Positions 1 through 5,269 of a stretch of 5,403 bases of DNA are shown here, in pieces. The position numbers and the translations under genes were made by a program. The stretch's first letter is position 1. Each line of letters begins with the position of its first letter. Source of the DNA: an uncultured Faecalibacterium sp. Its GTDB lineage: Bacteria; Bacillota; Clostridia; Oscillospirales; Ruminococcaceae. The notes under the pieces are model-generated. The model was not told where the DNA came from and did not search any database. It worked only from the letters and a program-made list of their open reading frames with translations. Location of the stretch: NCBI GenBank assembly GCA_902463235.1, contig CABQER010000065.1:1-5403 (forward strand). Direction: 5' to 3'.

Positions 1-19
1 ACATGCCATTTTATGGATA

Positions 20-67
20 AAAAGCCCGGCAGGGGAACACGTTCAGGTGCTCTTCTGCCGGGTTTTT
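20..67 (+). terminator. Rho-independent terminator of an upstream gene
   Basis: A long hairpin is visible. Bases 20-32 pair with 55-67 (core CCCGGCAG/CTGCCGGG, with one G-T wobble at 24/63), and the stem continues inward with weaker pairs (33-36 with 51-54, 38-40 with 47-49). The 3' arm ends in five T (63-67), as in an intrinsic terminator on the + strand. The opposite side carries a run of A (19-23), so it could also work on the - strand. It most likely ends transcription of a gene lying left of the window and isolates the liv operon from it. No upstream gene end can be assigned with confidence in bases 1-20. Confidence 0.8.
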
Positions 68-172
68 CTGCATTTTCCGTAAATTTCCGGCCTGAAATAG
101 TAACAAAATTATGTCAATGAGACATCAATCCTCCATTTTTAACTGCGTAAATTGGCTTGCACACCAAAAACT

Positions 173-201
173 CTGGAATATTCTAGCACTTTCCATATAA
201 A
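173..201 (+). promoter_or_regulatory. Candidate sigma-A promoter (upstream alternative)
   Basis: CTGGAA (173-178, 3 of 6 matches to TTGACA) lies 17 bases before TATAAA (196-201, 5 of 6 matches to TATAAT). The spacing is ideal, but the -35 box is weak and the area is AT-rich, so a chance match is possible. The palindrome GAATATTC (176-183) overlaps the -35 box and could be an operator. Confidence 0.25.
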
Positions 202-231
202 TTCATGACAAAGTTTGGTAGAAATAATATC

Positions 232-260
232 TTGTATACAGGCTGCACTTACGTTACAAT
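232..260 (+). promoter_or_regulatory. Candidate sigma-A promoter for the liv operon
   Basis: TTGTAT (232-237, 3 of 6 matches to TTGACA) is followed after exactly 17 bases by TACAAT (255-260, 5 of 6 matches to TATAAT). A transcript would start near 267 and carry an untranslated leader of about 145 bases before livH. The -35 box lies within the palindrome TGTATACA (233-240), a plausible repressor contact. This is the better placed of two candidates, but it rests on box matching only. Confidence 0.35.
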
Positions 261-267
261 ACAGATG

Positions 268-411
268 ATATACCAATTGTACGAGCAGAAGGGAGGAAAT
301 GGAGTCCACAAGGGCGGTTTTCAATCACGAGTACGGGCCGGTGGCGGATGCAGCGTGCAGTTTTTGCATCATCTGTTCCCATCGCCTGATGCTTAGAACG
401 GGAGGATGTCA
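268..411 (+). promoter_or_regulatory. Structured 5' leader of livH
   Basis: This leader is GC-richer than the region before it and has no supported gene. GATGCA (347-352) can pair with TGCATC (365-370). The same central segment GCATCA (366-371) can instead pair with TGATGC (387-392), and a third option pairs 343-350 with CATCGCC (380-386). These pairings exclude one another, which is the geometry of an RNA switch or attenuator. None gives a clear GC stem followed by a T-tract, however, and the livH ribosome binding site (400-405) is just outside the hairpins. A regulatory role is an inference. I recognise no known riboswitch or T-box. Confidence 0.3.
400..405 (+). promoter_or_regulatory. Ribosome binding site that sets the livH start at 412
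   Basis: GGGAGG abuts an ATG at 406 with no spacer at all, so that ATG cannot be used efficiently with this site. The next in-frame ATG, at 412, lies six bases downstream. This matches the 6-9 base spacing of the other genes in the operon. The livH start is therefore placed at 412, not at 406. Confidence 0.8.
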
Positions 412-1275
412 ATGGAAGTCTTTTTGCAAGCACTGGTAAACGGGATCCTGCTGGGCGGTTTCTACTCCCTGATGGGTATGGGCCAGAACATCATTTTCGG
501 TGTTATGAACATCGTCAACTTCTGCCACGGCGAAATGTTGATGGTGGGCATGTACATCACCTATGTTCTGTATACCTACTTTGGGGTGGACCCCTATGTA
601 GCCCTTCCCATCGTTGCAGTGCTCATGTTCGGGCTGGGCGCGCTGATCCAGTCCACTCTGATCACCCCTTCGCTCAAGACCAAGAGCTTTACGAACCTGC
701 TGTTCCTCACCGTCGGTCTGGGCCTGCTGCTCACCAACGGCGCTCTGGTCATCTTTGGTTCCACCTATTATAAGATCATTACCCCTTATTCGCAGACCTA
801 TATCCCGCTTGGCCCGGTCACCATTGCGCTGCCGCGTCTGGTCAGCTTCCTGATCCTGATCGTGGTCGCCATTGCACTGTTTGCCTTCCTCAAGTATTCC
901 ACCACCGGCAAGCAGATCCGCGCCGTATCCCAGAACCCCATTGGTGCTGAGGTCGTGGGCATCAACGTCAAGAAAATTTACATCCTGACCTATGGTCTGG
1001 GCGTTGCTCTGGCCGGTATCGCCGGCTCTCTGCTGACCCAGTTCTACACCATCTATCCCACCGCAGGCGCAAGCTTCGGTTTCCGCGCACTGATCGTCGT
1101 GGTCGTGGGCGGTCTGGGCTCCATCCCCGGCGCATTCTTCGCCGGTATTTTCCTGGGCCTGCTGGAGCAGATGAGTGCATTGTTCATCAGCCCGTCCTAC
1201 AGTGATATGATCGTGTTCGTCACCTTCATCATCATTCTGGTCGTGCGTCAGGTCATGATTCTGAGGAGGCGATAA
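412..1275 (+). CDS. livH: Branched-chain amino acid ABC transporter, permease LivH
   Basis: This is a 287-residue inner-membrane permease, one half of the transport channel, partnered by LivM. The protein is almost wholly hydrophobic, with about eight membrane segments. Family hallmarks are visible. The N-terminal stretch has GILLGGFYSLMGMG (about 11-24) followed by a segment with VMNIVNFCHGE (31-41), matching the usual LivH pattern. A cytoplasmic coupling loop at about 167-187 (GKQIRAVSQNP, then GAEVVGINVKK) should contact the ATPases. The C-terminal part has VVVGGLGSIPGA (231-241). The length is normal for LivH. The start at ATG 412 is chosen from ribosome binding site spacing; an in-frame ATG at 406 would add only Met-Ser. 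It is the first gene of the operon, and its stop is one base before livM. Its last codons (Leu-Arg-Arg-Arg) double as the livM ribosome binding site, so translation is probably coupled. The family is very secure, but the transported substrate is not. Confidence 0.95.
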   Translation: MEVFLQALVNGILLGGFYSLMGMGQNIIFGVMNIVNFCHGEMLMVGMYITYVLYTYFGVDPYVALPIVAVLMFGLGALIQSTLITPSLKTKSFTNLLFLTVGLGLLLTNGALVIFGSTYYKIITPYSQTYIPLGPVTIALPRLVSFLILIVVAIALFAFLKYSTTGKQIRAVSQNPIGAEVVGINVKKIYILTYGLGVALAGIAGSLLTQFYTIYPTAGASFGFRALIVVVVGGLGSIPGAFFAGIFLGLLEQMSALFISPSYSDMIVFVTFIIILVVRQVMILRRR

Positions 1276-1276
1276 G

Positions 1277-2332
1277 ATGGATACCAGAAAAGCAGTTAAA
1301 ACCTATCACCGCAATCTGGCGATCGTTCTGGCTATCATTGTCGCCATCTTCGCAGCGATCCCGCTGGTCGTGGATAAACCTTACATCATCAACATTTTCG
1401 TTCTCACCTTCTATATGTCCACCCTGTCCATGGCGTGGAACATTCTGGGCGGCATCACCGGCCAGAACTCGCTGGGTCTGGCCGCTTACATGGGTCTGGG
1501 TGCCTATGTGTGCTGTCTGGTGGTCACCAAAACGGGCATGAACCCCTGGGTGGCCGCTGTGCTGGATATGCTCGTTGTGGGCGTGGTGGCCGGTGTCATC
1601 TTCTTCCCCAGCCTGATCCTGCGCGGCCCCTACTTCACGCTGGTGTCCATCGCGTTTGCCGAGTCCATCCGTCAGTTCATCATCAACTCGGAGTTCTTCG
1701 GCCGCGCATCCGGCGTGGGCCTGCCCTTCGGCAAGGACTCCTTTGCGCAGTTCCGCTTTACCAGCAAGGTGCCGTACTACTACATCGGCTTCATCATGAT
1801 GGTGGGCGTTTACCTCATCATGAAGAAGATCGGCCGCTCCAAGCTGGGCTTTGCGCTGCGCACCATCCGCGAGGATGAGGACGCAGCCGCCGCTATCGGC
1901 ATCAACCCCACCAAGTACAAGGTCATTGCCGTTGTCATTTCGGCTATCATTGCCGGTCTGGTCGGCTTCTTTTACGTCAGCTACATCCGCTACATCGACC
2001 CCGATATTATGATCCAGTCCAAGTCCACTGAGATCGTGCTGCCGGCAGTCGTGGGCGGCGCTGCCTACATCGAAGGCCCGCTGATCGGCGGCCTCATCAT
2101 GATCCCGCTGAGCGAACTGCTGCGTGCAAACTTTGCCGCCATCCTGCCCGGCATCAACATGCTGATGTATGCCATCGTGCTGATCGTGGTCATCCGCTTC
2201 CGTCCGTCCGGTATTCTGGGCTGGTACATGAACTCGAAGGTCAAGACCTTCATCGATGAAAAGATCCTCAAAAAGCCGTCTCTGGACGTGCTGGAAGAGT
2301 ATGAGCTGATGGCAGACAAGGGAGGGAAGTAA
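1277..2332 (+). CDS. livM: Branched-chain amino acid ABC transporter, permease LivM
   Basis: This is a 351-residue second permease, forming the channel with LivH. A short basic N-terminus leads into the first membrane segment (about 13-32). Conserved LivM stretches follow: GGITGQNSLGLAAYMGLGAY (58-77), LRGPYFTLVSIAFAE (115-129), a coupling loop with GRSKLGFALRTIREDEDAAA (186-205) and then GINPTKYK (208-215), and the late motif VVGGAAYIEGPLIGG (258-272). From about residue 315 the chain is a charged cytoplasmic tail of some 36 residues ending in KGGK. The start follows GAGGAGG (1263-1269) by seven bases. One base separates it from the livH stop, so the two subunits should be made in equal amounts. 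The Gly-Gly-Lys tail is encoded by the purine-rich livG ribosome binding site. Family assignment is very secure and the exact substrate is unknown. Confidence 0.95.
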   Translation: MDTRKAVKTYHRNLAIVLAIIVAIFAAIPLVVDKPYIINIFVLTFYMSTLSMAWNILGGITGQNSLGLAAYMGLGAYVCCLVVTKTGMNPWVAAVLDMLVVGVVAGVIFFPSLILRGPYFTLVSIAFAESIRQFIINSEFFGRASGVGLPFGKDSFAQFRFTSKVPYYYIGFIMMVGVYLIMKKIGRSKLGFALRTIREDEDAAAAIGINPTKYKVIAVVISAIIAGLVGFFYVSYIRYIDPDIMIQSKSTEIVLPAVVGGAAYIEGPLIGGLIMIPLSELLRANFAAILPGINMLMYAIVLIVVIRFRPSGILGWYMNSKVKTFIDEKILKKPSLDVLEEYELMADKGGK

Positions 2333-2334
2333 TC

Positions 2335-3084
2335 ATGGCAGAAAAGCCTATTATTGAAGTCCAGGGCCTGACCAAGCGGTTCAAGGGTCTGACCGCCGTG
2401 CATGATGTTTCTTTCTCGGTGGAGAAAGGCTCCATCACCGGCATGATCGGCCCTAACGGTGCTGGTAAATCCACCACCTTCAACATGATCTGCGGCTACT
2501 ACCCGCCCACCGAAGGCAAGATCTTCTACAATGGTGAGGACATCACCAACAAAAAGGCGTATGAGTACACCAACATGAAGATCGCCCGCACCTTCCAGAT
2601 CATGAAACCTCTGAAGAACCTGAGCGTTCTGGATAACGTCACCGCCGCCGCCTACTTCGGCCACGCCGGTGCAAAGAGCGAAAAAGAGGCCAAGGAGCGC
2701 GCCATGGAGGTGCTGCACTTCACCGGCCTGTACGAAAAGCGTCATGTGATCTCCAAGGACATGGGCACGCCGGACCAGAAGCGTCTGGAAATGGCCCGCG
2801 CTCTGGCCACCAAGCCCGAAGTGCTGTTTCTGGACGAGAATATGGCAGGCTTGAACCCGGCTGAGACCGAAGAGGCCATCCAGCTGATCCGCAAGATCAA
2901 CGAGTCCGGTGTCACCATCCTGCTCATCGAGCACATCATGAAGGCGGTCGTGAGCCTGTGCGAGAAGGTCATCGTCCTTCACCACGGCGAAAAGATCGCT
3001 GAGGGCACGCCCGAGCAGGTCATGAACGATCCTTACGTCATGGAGGTGTACCTGGGCACCAAAAAGGAGGGCGCAAGTGCTTAA
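2335..3084 (+). CDS. livG: Branched-chain amino acid ABC transporter, ATPase LivG (degenerate signature motif)
   Basis: This is a 249-residue cytoplasmic ATPase, partner of LivF, that powers the LivHM channel. The visible motifs are Walker A GPNGAGKST (39-47), the Q-loop in RTFQIMKPL with Gln88, Walker B VLFLDE (163-168) with catalytic Glu168, and the H-loop in LLIEH with His200. The LivG-typical MAGLNPAETEE (170-180) and the tail GEKIAEGTPEQV (218-229) separate it from LivF. The oddity is the ABC signature. Where family members read LSYGQ or LAYGD before QRRLEIAR, this protein reads MGTPD before QKRLEMAR (143-154), so the key Ser/Ala-x-Gly is lost. Asn169 also replaces the usual Pro after the catalytic Glu. 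The reading frame is intact and neighbouring residues align, so this is not a frameshift. The start at ATG 2335 follows GGAGGG (2321-2326), two bases after the livM stop. Its end overlaps livF. LivG identity is secure from overall similarity and context. Confidence 0.93.
   Translation: MAEKPIIEVQGLTKRFKGLTAVHDVSFSVEKGSITGMIGPNGAGKSTTFNMICGYYPPTEGKIFYNGEDITNKKAYEYTNMKIARTFQIMKPLKNLSVLDNVTAAAYFGHAGAKSEKEAKERAMEVLHFTGLYEKRHVISKDMGTPDQKRLEMARALATKPEVLFLDENMAGLNPAETEEAIQLIRKINESGVTILLIEHIMKAVVSLCEKVIVLHHGEKIAEGTPEQVMNDPYVMEVYLGTKKEGASA
3064..3079 (+). promoter_or_regulatory. Ribosome binding site and GTG start of livF inside livG
   Basis: AAGGAGG (3064-3070) lies six bases before GTG (3077-3079). 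The eight bases GTGCTTAA (3077-3084) both start livF and end livG in another frame. The strong site and good spacing support GTG as the true start and suggest translational coupling of the two ATPase subunits. Confidence 0.85.
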
Positions 3085-3784
3085 AGTTGAAGGTCTGAAC
3101 GCCGGTTACGGCTCTGTGAACATCCTGTGGGACATCGGCTTTGAGGTGAAGGATGGCGAGATCGTTGCCATCCTTGGCTCCAACGGTGCCGGTAAGACCA
3201 CCATGGTGCGCACCATCACAGGCATGGTCAAGGCCAGCTCCGGCAAGGTGGAGTTCAACGGAGAGGACCTCTCCGGCAAGAGCTCCCGCGTTATTCTGGA
3301 CAGCGGCATCGTGCAGGTGCCGGAAGGCCGTCAGCTCTTTACCGAGATGACCGTGCTGGAAAATCTGGAACTGGGTGCATTCAATAAGGAGACCAAGGCA
3401 CATTTTGCAGAAAATCTGGAAAAGTGCTATAACTGGTTCCCCAAACTGCGCGAGCGCGCAAAGCAGGCTGCCGGCACCCTGTCCGGCGGCGAGCAGCAGA
3501 TGGTGGCCGTGGCCCGTGCGCTGATCGGTATGCCCAAGCTGCTGATCCTGGATGAGCCCAGTCTGGGCCTTGCCCCCAACATCGTGGACGACATTCTGGA
3601 AGTGGCCAAGACCATGGTGAAGAATGACGGCATCTCGGTGCTGTTGGTGGAGCAGGATATCACCAAAGCCCTTGCAGCGGCTGACCGCGGCTATGTCATC
3701 GAGAACGGCCGCGTGGCACTGGAAGGAACCGCCGCCGAGCTTTCGGCAAACGAGCACGTCAAGAAGGCGTACCTCGGCATCTGA
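3077..3784 (+). CDS. livF: Branched-chain amino acid ABC transporter, ATPase LivF
   Basis: This is a 235-residue cytoplasmic ATPase that pairs with LivG. All core motifs are clear: Walker A GSNGAGKTT (34-42), the Q-loop IVQVPEGRQLF with Gln80 (78-88; the VPEGR/LF pattern is typical of LivF), a perfect ABC signature LSGGEQQ (135-141), Walker B LLILDEP (155-161) with Glu160, then SLGLAP (162-167). The segment LLVEQD (189-194) has Gln193 where most ABC ATPases have the H-loop histidine. This substitution is normal for LivF, as in the E. coli protein (VEQN). The C-terminus GYVIENGRVALEGT and KKAYLGI is characteristic. Length is normal. Translation starts at GTG, overlapping the livG end by eight bases. 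It is followed by a 99-base spacer before the binding-protein gene, the only real gap in the operon. Confidence 0.95.
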   Translation: MLKVEGLNAGYGSVNILWDIGFEVKDGEIVAILGSNGAGKTTMVRTITGMVKASSGKVEFNGEDLSGKSSRVILDSGIVQVPEGRQLFTEMTVLENLELGAFNKETKAHFAENLEKCYNWFPKLRERAKQAAGTLSGGEQQMVAVARALIGMPKLLILDEPSLGLAPNIVDDILEVAKTMVKNDGISVLLVEQDITKALAAADRGYVIENGRVALEGTAAELSANEHVKKAYLGI

Positions 3785-3883
3785 TTTTGGAAACTGGATG
3801 TCCGGCGGGCACTACTTCACACGGTGCGGCGGGGCATCTCGGATTAACAAGCTGTTTTTTACAAACAGAATTGGAGGACAATT
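3785..3883 (+). promoter_or_regulatory. Structured spacer between livF and the binding-protein gene
   Basis: This is the only sizeable gap within the operon. Two potential hairpins are seen. The first pairs GATGTCC (3797-3803) with GGGCATC (3832-3838, one G-T pair) and has an inner GCAC/GTGC (3809-3812 with 3824-3827). The second pairs CTGTTT (3852-3857) with AAACAG (3863-3868) and ends five bases before the ribosome binding site GGAGG (3873-3877). The first hairpin lacks an immediately adjacent T-tract, so it is not a good terminator. It may stabilise or mark a processing point for the mRNA of the binding protein, which transporters of this kind usually need in excess. That role is inferred. 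Confidence 0.35.
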
Positions 3884-5206
3884 ATGAAAAAGATCTCTCG
3901 TAGAAGCTTCCTGAAGGCATCCGCTGTTCTGGGCAGCGCAGCTGCTCTGACCGCCTGCGGCGGCTCTTCCGCTTCCACCAGCACTGCAGCATCTACCAGC
4001 ACCGCAGCATCCGGCAGCACTGCAGCAGCCAGCGGTGATACCATCAAGATCGGCACCATCTACGCAATGTCCGGCGGCAACGCAGCCATCGGCGAGAACA
4101 TCCTGCGCGGCATCGACTTCGCAGTGGACGAGATCAACAAGGCAGGCGGCGTGAACGGTCAGATGCTGGAAGTTGTCCGCGGTGATCACGCAGGCGACGC
4201 AGCCACCGGTAAGTCTGAGGCAGAGCGCCTGATCACTCAGGAAGGTGTCAACGTCATTATGGGCTGCCATATGTCCGTTGTTACCGAGGTCGTGGCTCAG
4301 GTCTGCCAGCAGTACGGCATCCCCATGATCACCGCTATCTCCACGCTGGACCGTCTGACCGACGAGGACCACAAGGACTACGATTACTTCTTCCGTCTGT
4401 GCCCGCTGAACTCCGTCTACGTGGAAGATATGCTGAAGTATCTGCAGGACTCCAAGGAGCAGACTGGCAACGAGATCAAGAAGGTCGCCATCTTCACCGA
4501 TAAGGCTGCCATCGGTCAGGAGCTGATCCGCTGCGTCAACCTGTTCGCACCCGATTACGGTCTGGATGTTGTGGCCGAGGTGGACTACAGCTCCAACGCG
4601 ACCGACCTGTCCTCTCAGGTGCTGGCTCTGAAGCAGGCTGATCCCGATGCCATCCTGTGCGACTCTTACATCGGCGACGCTACTCTGTTCGTCCAGACCC
4701 TGAAGGAGCAGAACTACAAGCCCAAGATGATCGTTGCCAAGGCAAACGGCTTCACCGATCCTTCCTTCATCCCGAACCTGGGCGCATCCGCAAACGGTGT
4801 GGCTTCTGTTGTCGAGTTCAACCCCGACCTGACCAACGGCGTGGAGATCAACGAGGACTTCAAGAAGGTCTACAACGTCAACATGAACGGTCACTCTGCT
4901 GAGTCCTACACCGTTGTGTGGCTGTTCAAGACCGCCATCGAGAAGGCTGGCTCCACCGACGGTGCTGCCGTCCGCGACGCTCTGGCAGAGCTGTCCATCG
5001 ACGGTGCATTCGAGGGCGGCCGCAAGATCGTTCTGCCCTACTCCAAGATCGAGTTCGCTCCCGAGTACGAGATCGGCGGCGCAAAGCACTACCGTGACAA
5101 CACCTACGCTTCTGTTGCTATCGCACAGGTGCAGGATCAGGAGTGGAAGACTGTCTGGCCTTTCGAGTTCGCTTCCTCCAAGATCCAGGAAGTCACTCTG
5201 GGCTGA
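3884..5206 (+). CDS. ABC transporter substrate-binding lipoprotein, LivJ/LivK-like
   Basis: This is a 440-residue extracytoplasmic ligand receptor of the type I periplasmic-binding family (Periplasmic_binding_6, LivJ/LivK-like). The signal region has a twin-arginine-like SRRSFLK (5-11), a short hydrophobic core and the lipobox LTAC with lipidated Cys25. A low-complexity Ser/Thr/Ala/Gly linker (26-51), built from three six-residue repeats, tethers the domain. The fold starts at TIKIGTIYAMSGGNAAIG (53-70), followed by GIDFAVDEINKAGGVNGQ (76-93), the classic first-lobe pattern. Later landmarks are VIMGCHMSVVT (124-134), GIPMITAIST (145-154), KKVAIFTDKAAIG (199-211) and the second-lobe DAILCDSYIGDAT (255-267). 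The length is usual for lipoproteins of this family. The start at ATG 3884 follows GGAGG by six bases. The gene ends in tandem stops (TGA TAA, 5204-5209). Placement last in the operon is less common than first. The ligand could be Leu/Ile/Val, another amino acid, or an amide; sequence alone does not decide, so no symbol is given. Confidence 0.93.
   Translation: MKKISRRSFLKASAVLGSAAALTACGGSSASTSTAASTSTAASGSTAAASGDTIKIGTIYAMSGGNAAIGENILRGIDFAVDEINKAGGVNGQMLEVVRGDHAGDAATGKSEAERLITQEGVNVIMGCHMSVVTEVVAQVCQQYGIPMITAISTLDRLTDEDHKDYDYFFRLCPLNSVYVEDMLKYLQDSKEQTGNEIKKVAIFTDKAAIGQELIRCVNLFAPDYGLDVVAEVDYSSNATDLSSQVLALKQADPDAILCDSYIGDATLFVQTLKEQNYKPKMIVAKANGFTDPSFIPNLGASANGVASVVEFNPDLTNGVEINEDFKKVYNVNMNGHSAESYTVVWLFKTAIEKAGSTDGAAVRDALAELSIDGAFEGGRKIVLPYSKIEFAPEYEIGGAKHYRDNTYASVAIAQVQDQEWKTVWPFEFASSKIQEVTLG
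3974..4027 (+). repeat. Three 18-bp tandem repeats encoding the lipoprotein linker
   Basis: Three consecutive in-frame 18-bp units (3974-3991, 3992-4009, 4010-4027) encode STSTAA, STSTAA and SGSTAA. They differ only at a few positions (TCC/TCT, ACC/GGC, ACT/ACC). They form most of the flexible, uncharged spacer between the lipidated Cys25 and the ligand-binding domain. Because each unit is a multiple of three, gain or loss by slippage would change linker length without breaking the frame. Confidence 0.85.
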
Positions 5207-5227
5207 TAAAGTTACCCCGAAGAACAC

Positions 5228-5262
5228 AAAAGGCGAGCCGCTCAATGGGCGGCTCGCCTTTT
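5228..5262 (+). terminator. Bidirectional rho-independent terminator between convergent genes
   Basis: A perfect 14-bp stem is formed by 5228-5241 and 5249-5262 (core AGGCGAGCCGC/GCGGCTCGCCT) with a seven-base loop. It ends in five T (5259-5263) on the + strand and is preceded by four A (5228-5231), which give a U-tract on the - strand. It begins 21 bases after the binding-protein stop and lies seven bases beyond the stop of the - strand gene, so it very probably serves both. Confidence 0.9.
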
Positions 5263-5269
5263 TGCGTCT

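Larger units (their letters stand above)
70..290 (+). promoter_or_regulatory. AT-rich non-coding region upstream of the liv operon
   Basis: This stretch lies between the upstream terminator and the livH leader. It is clearly more AT-rich than the genes, and I see no supported gene on either strand. It holds several small symmetric elements: a 5-bp-arm hairpin ATGTC/GACAT (111-125), the palindrome GAATATTC (176-183), and the palindrome TGTATACA (233-240). ATACAG occurs twice, at 236-241 and 259-264. Candidate promoter boxes are listed separately. The composition and position fit the control region of the operon. The identity of any regulator is unknown. Confidence 0.6.

Noticed and set aside
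1..20. Tail of an upstream gene (a frame with TAA at 18-20)
   Set aside because: Too few bases are present to recognise a coding frame, and other frames remain open through the terminator.
167..181. Possible CodY-type operator near AAAACTCTGGAATAT
   Set aside because: It matches only about 9 of 15 positions of the AATTTTCNGAAAATT consensus, which is expected by chance in an AT-rich region.
111..200. A 29-codon frame ending in a Leu/Ile-rich tail (KLWNILALSI), considered as an attenuator leader peptide
   Set aside because: It has no ribosome binding site, lies upstream of the better promoter candidate, and no terminator or alternative hairpin follows its stop at a suitable distance.
205..396. 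A 63-codon + strand open frame upstream of livH
   Set aside because: There is no ribosome binding site near its ATG, it crosses the candidate promoter, and its protein has no recognisable pattern.
111..414. ATGTCAATG occurs at 111-119 and again at 406-414
   Set aside because: It is a nine-base match with unrelated flanks and is best explained by chance.
2065..2985. A 306-codon open frame on the - strand across the livM/livG boundary
   Set aside because: It lies opposite two unambiguous Liv genes and has a His/Asp/Gly-rich composition with no family pattern.
3844..3872. TTAACA (3844-3849) followed by CAGAAT (3866-3871), considered as an internal promoter for the binding-protein gene
   Set aside because: The start of transcription would fall at about 3878, after the ribosome binding site GGAGG (3873-3877), so the transcript could not be translated normally.
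3812..5245. A 477-codon open frame on the - strand opposite the binding-protein gene
   Set aside because: It is a shadow of strongly biased codon use in the real gene. It has low-complexity, Asp/Val/Leu/Gly-rich content with no recognisable domain, and it runs through the terminator hairpin.
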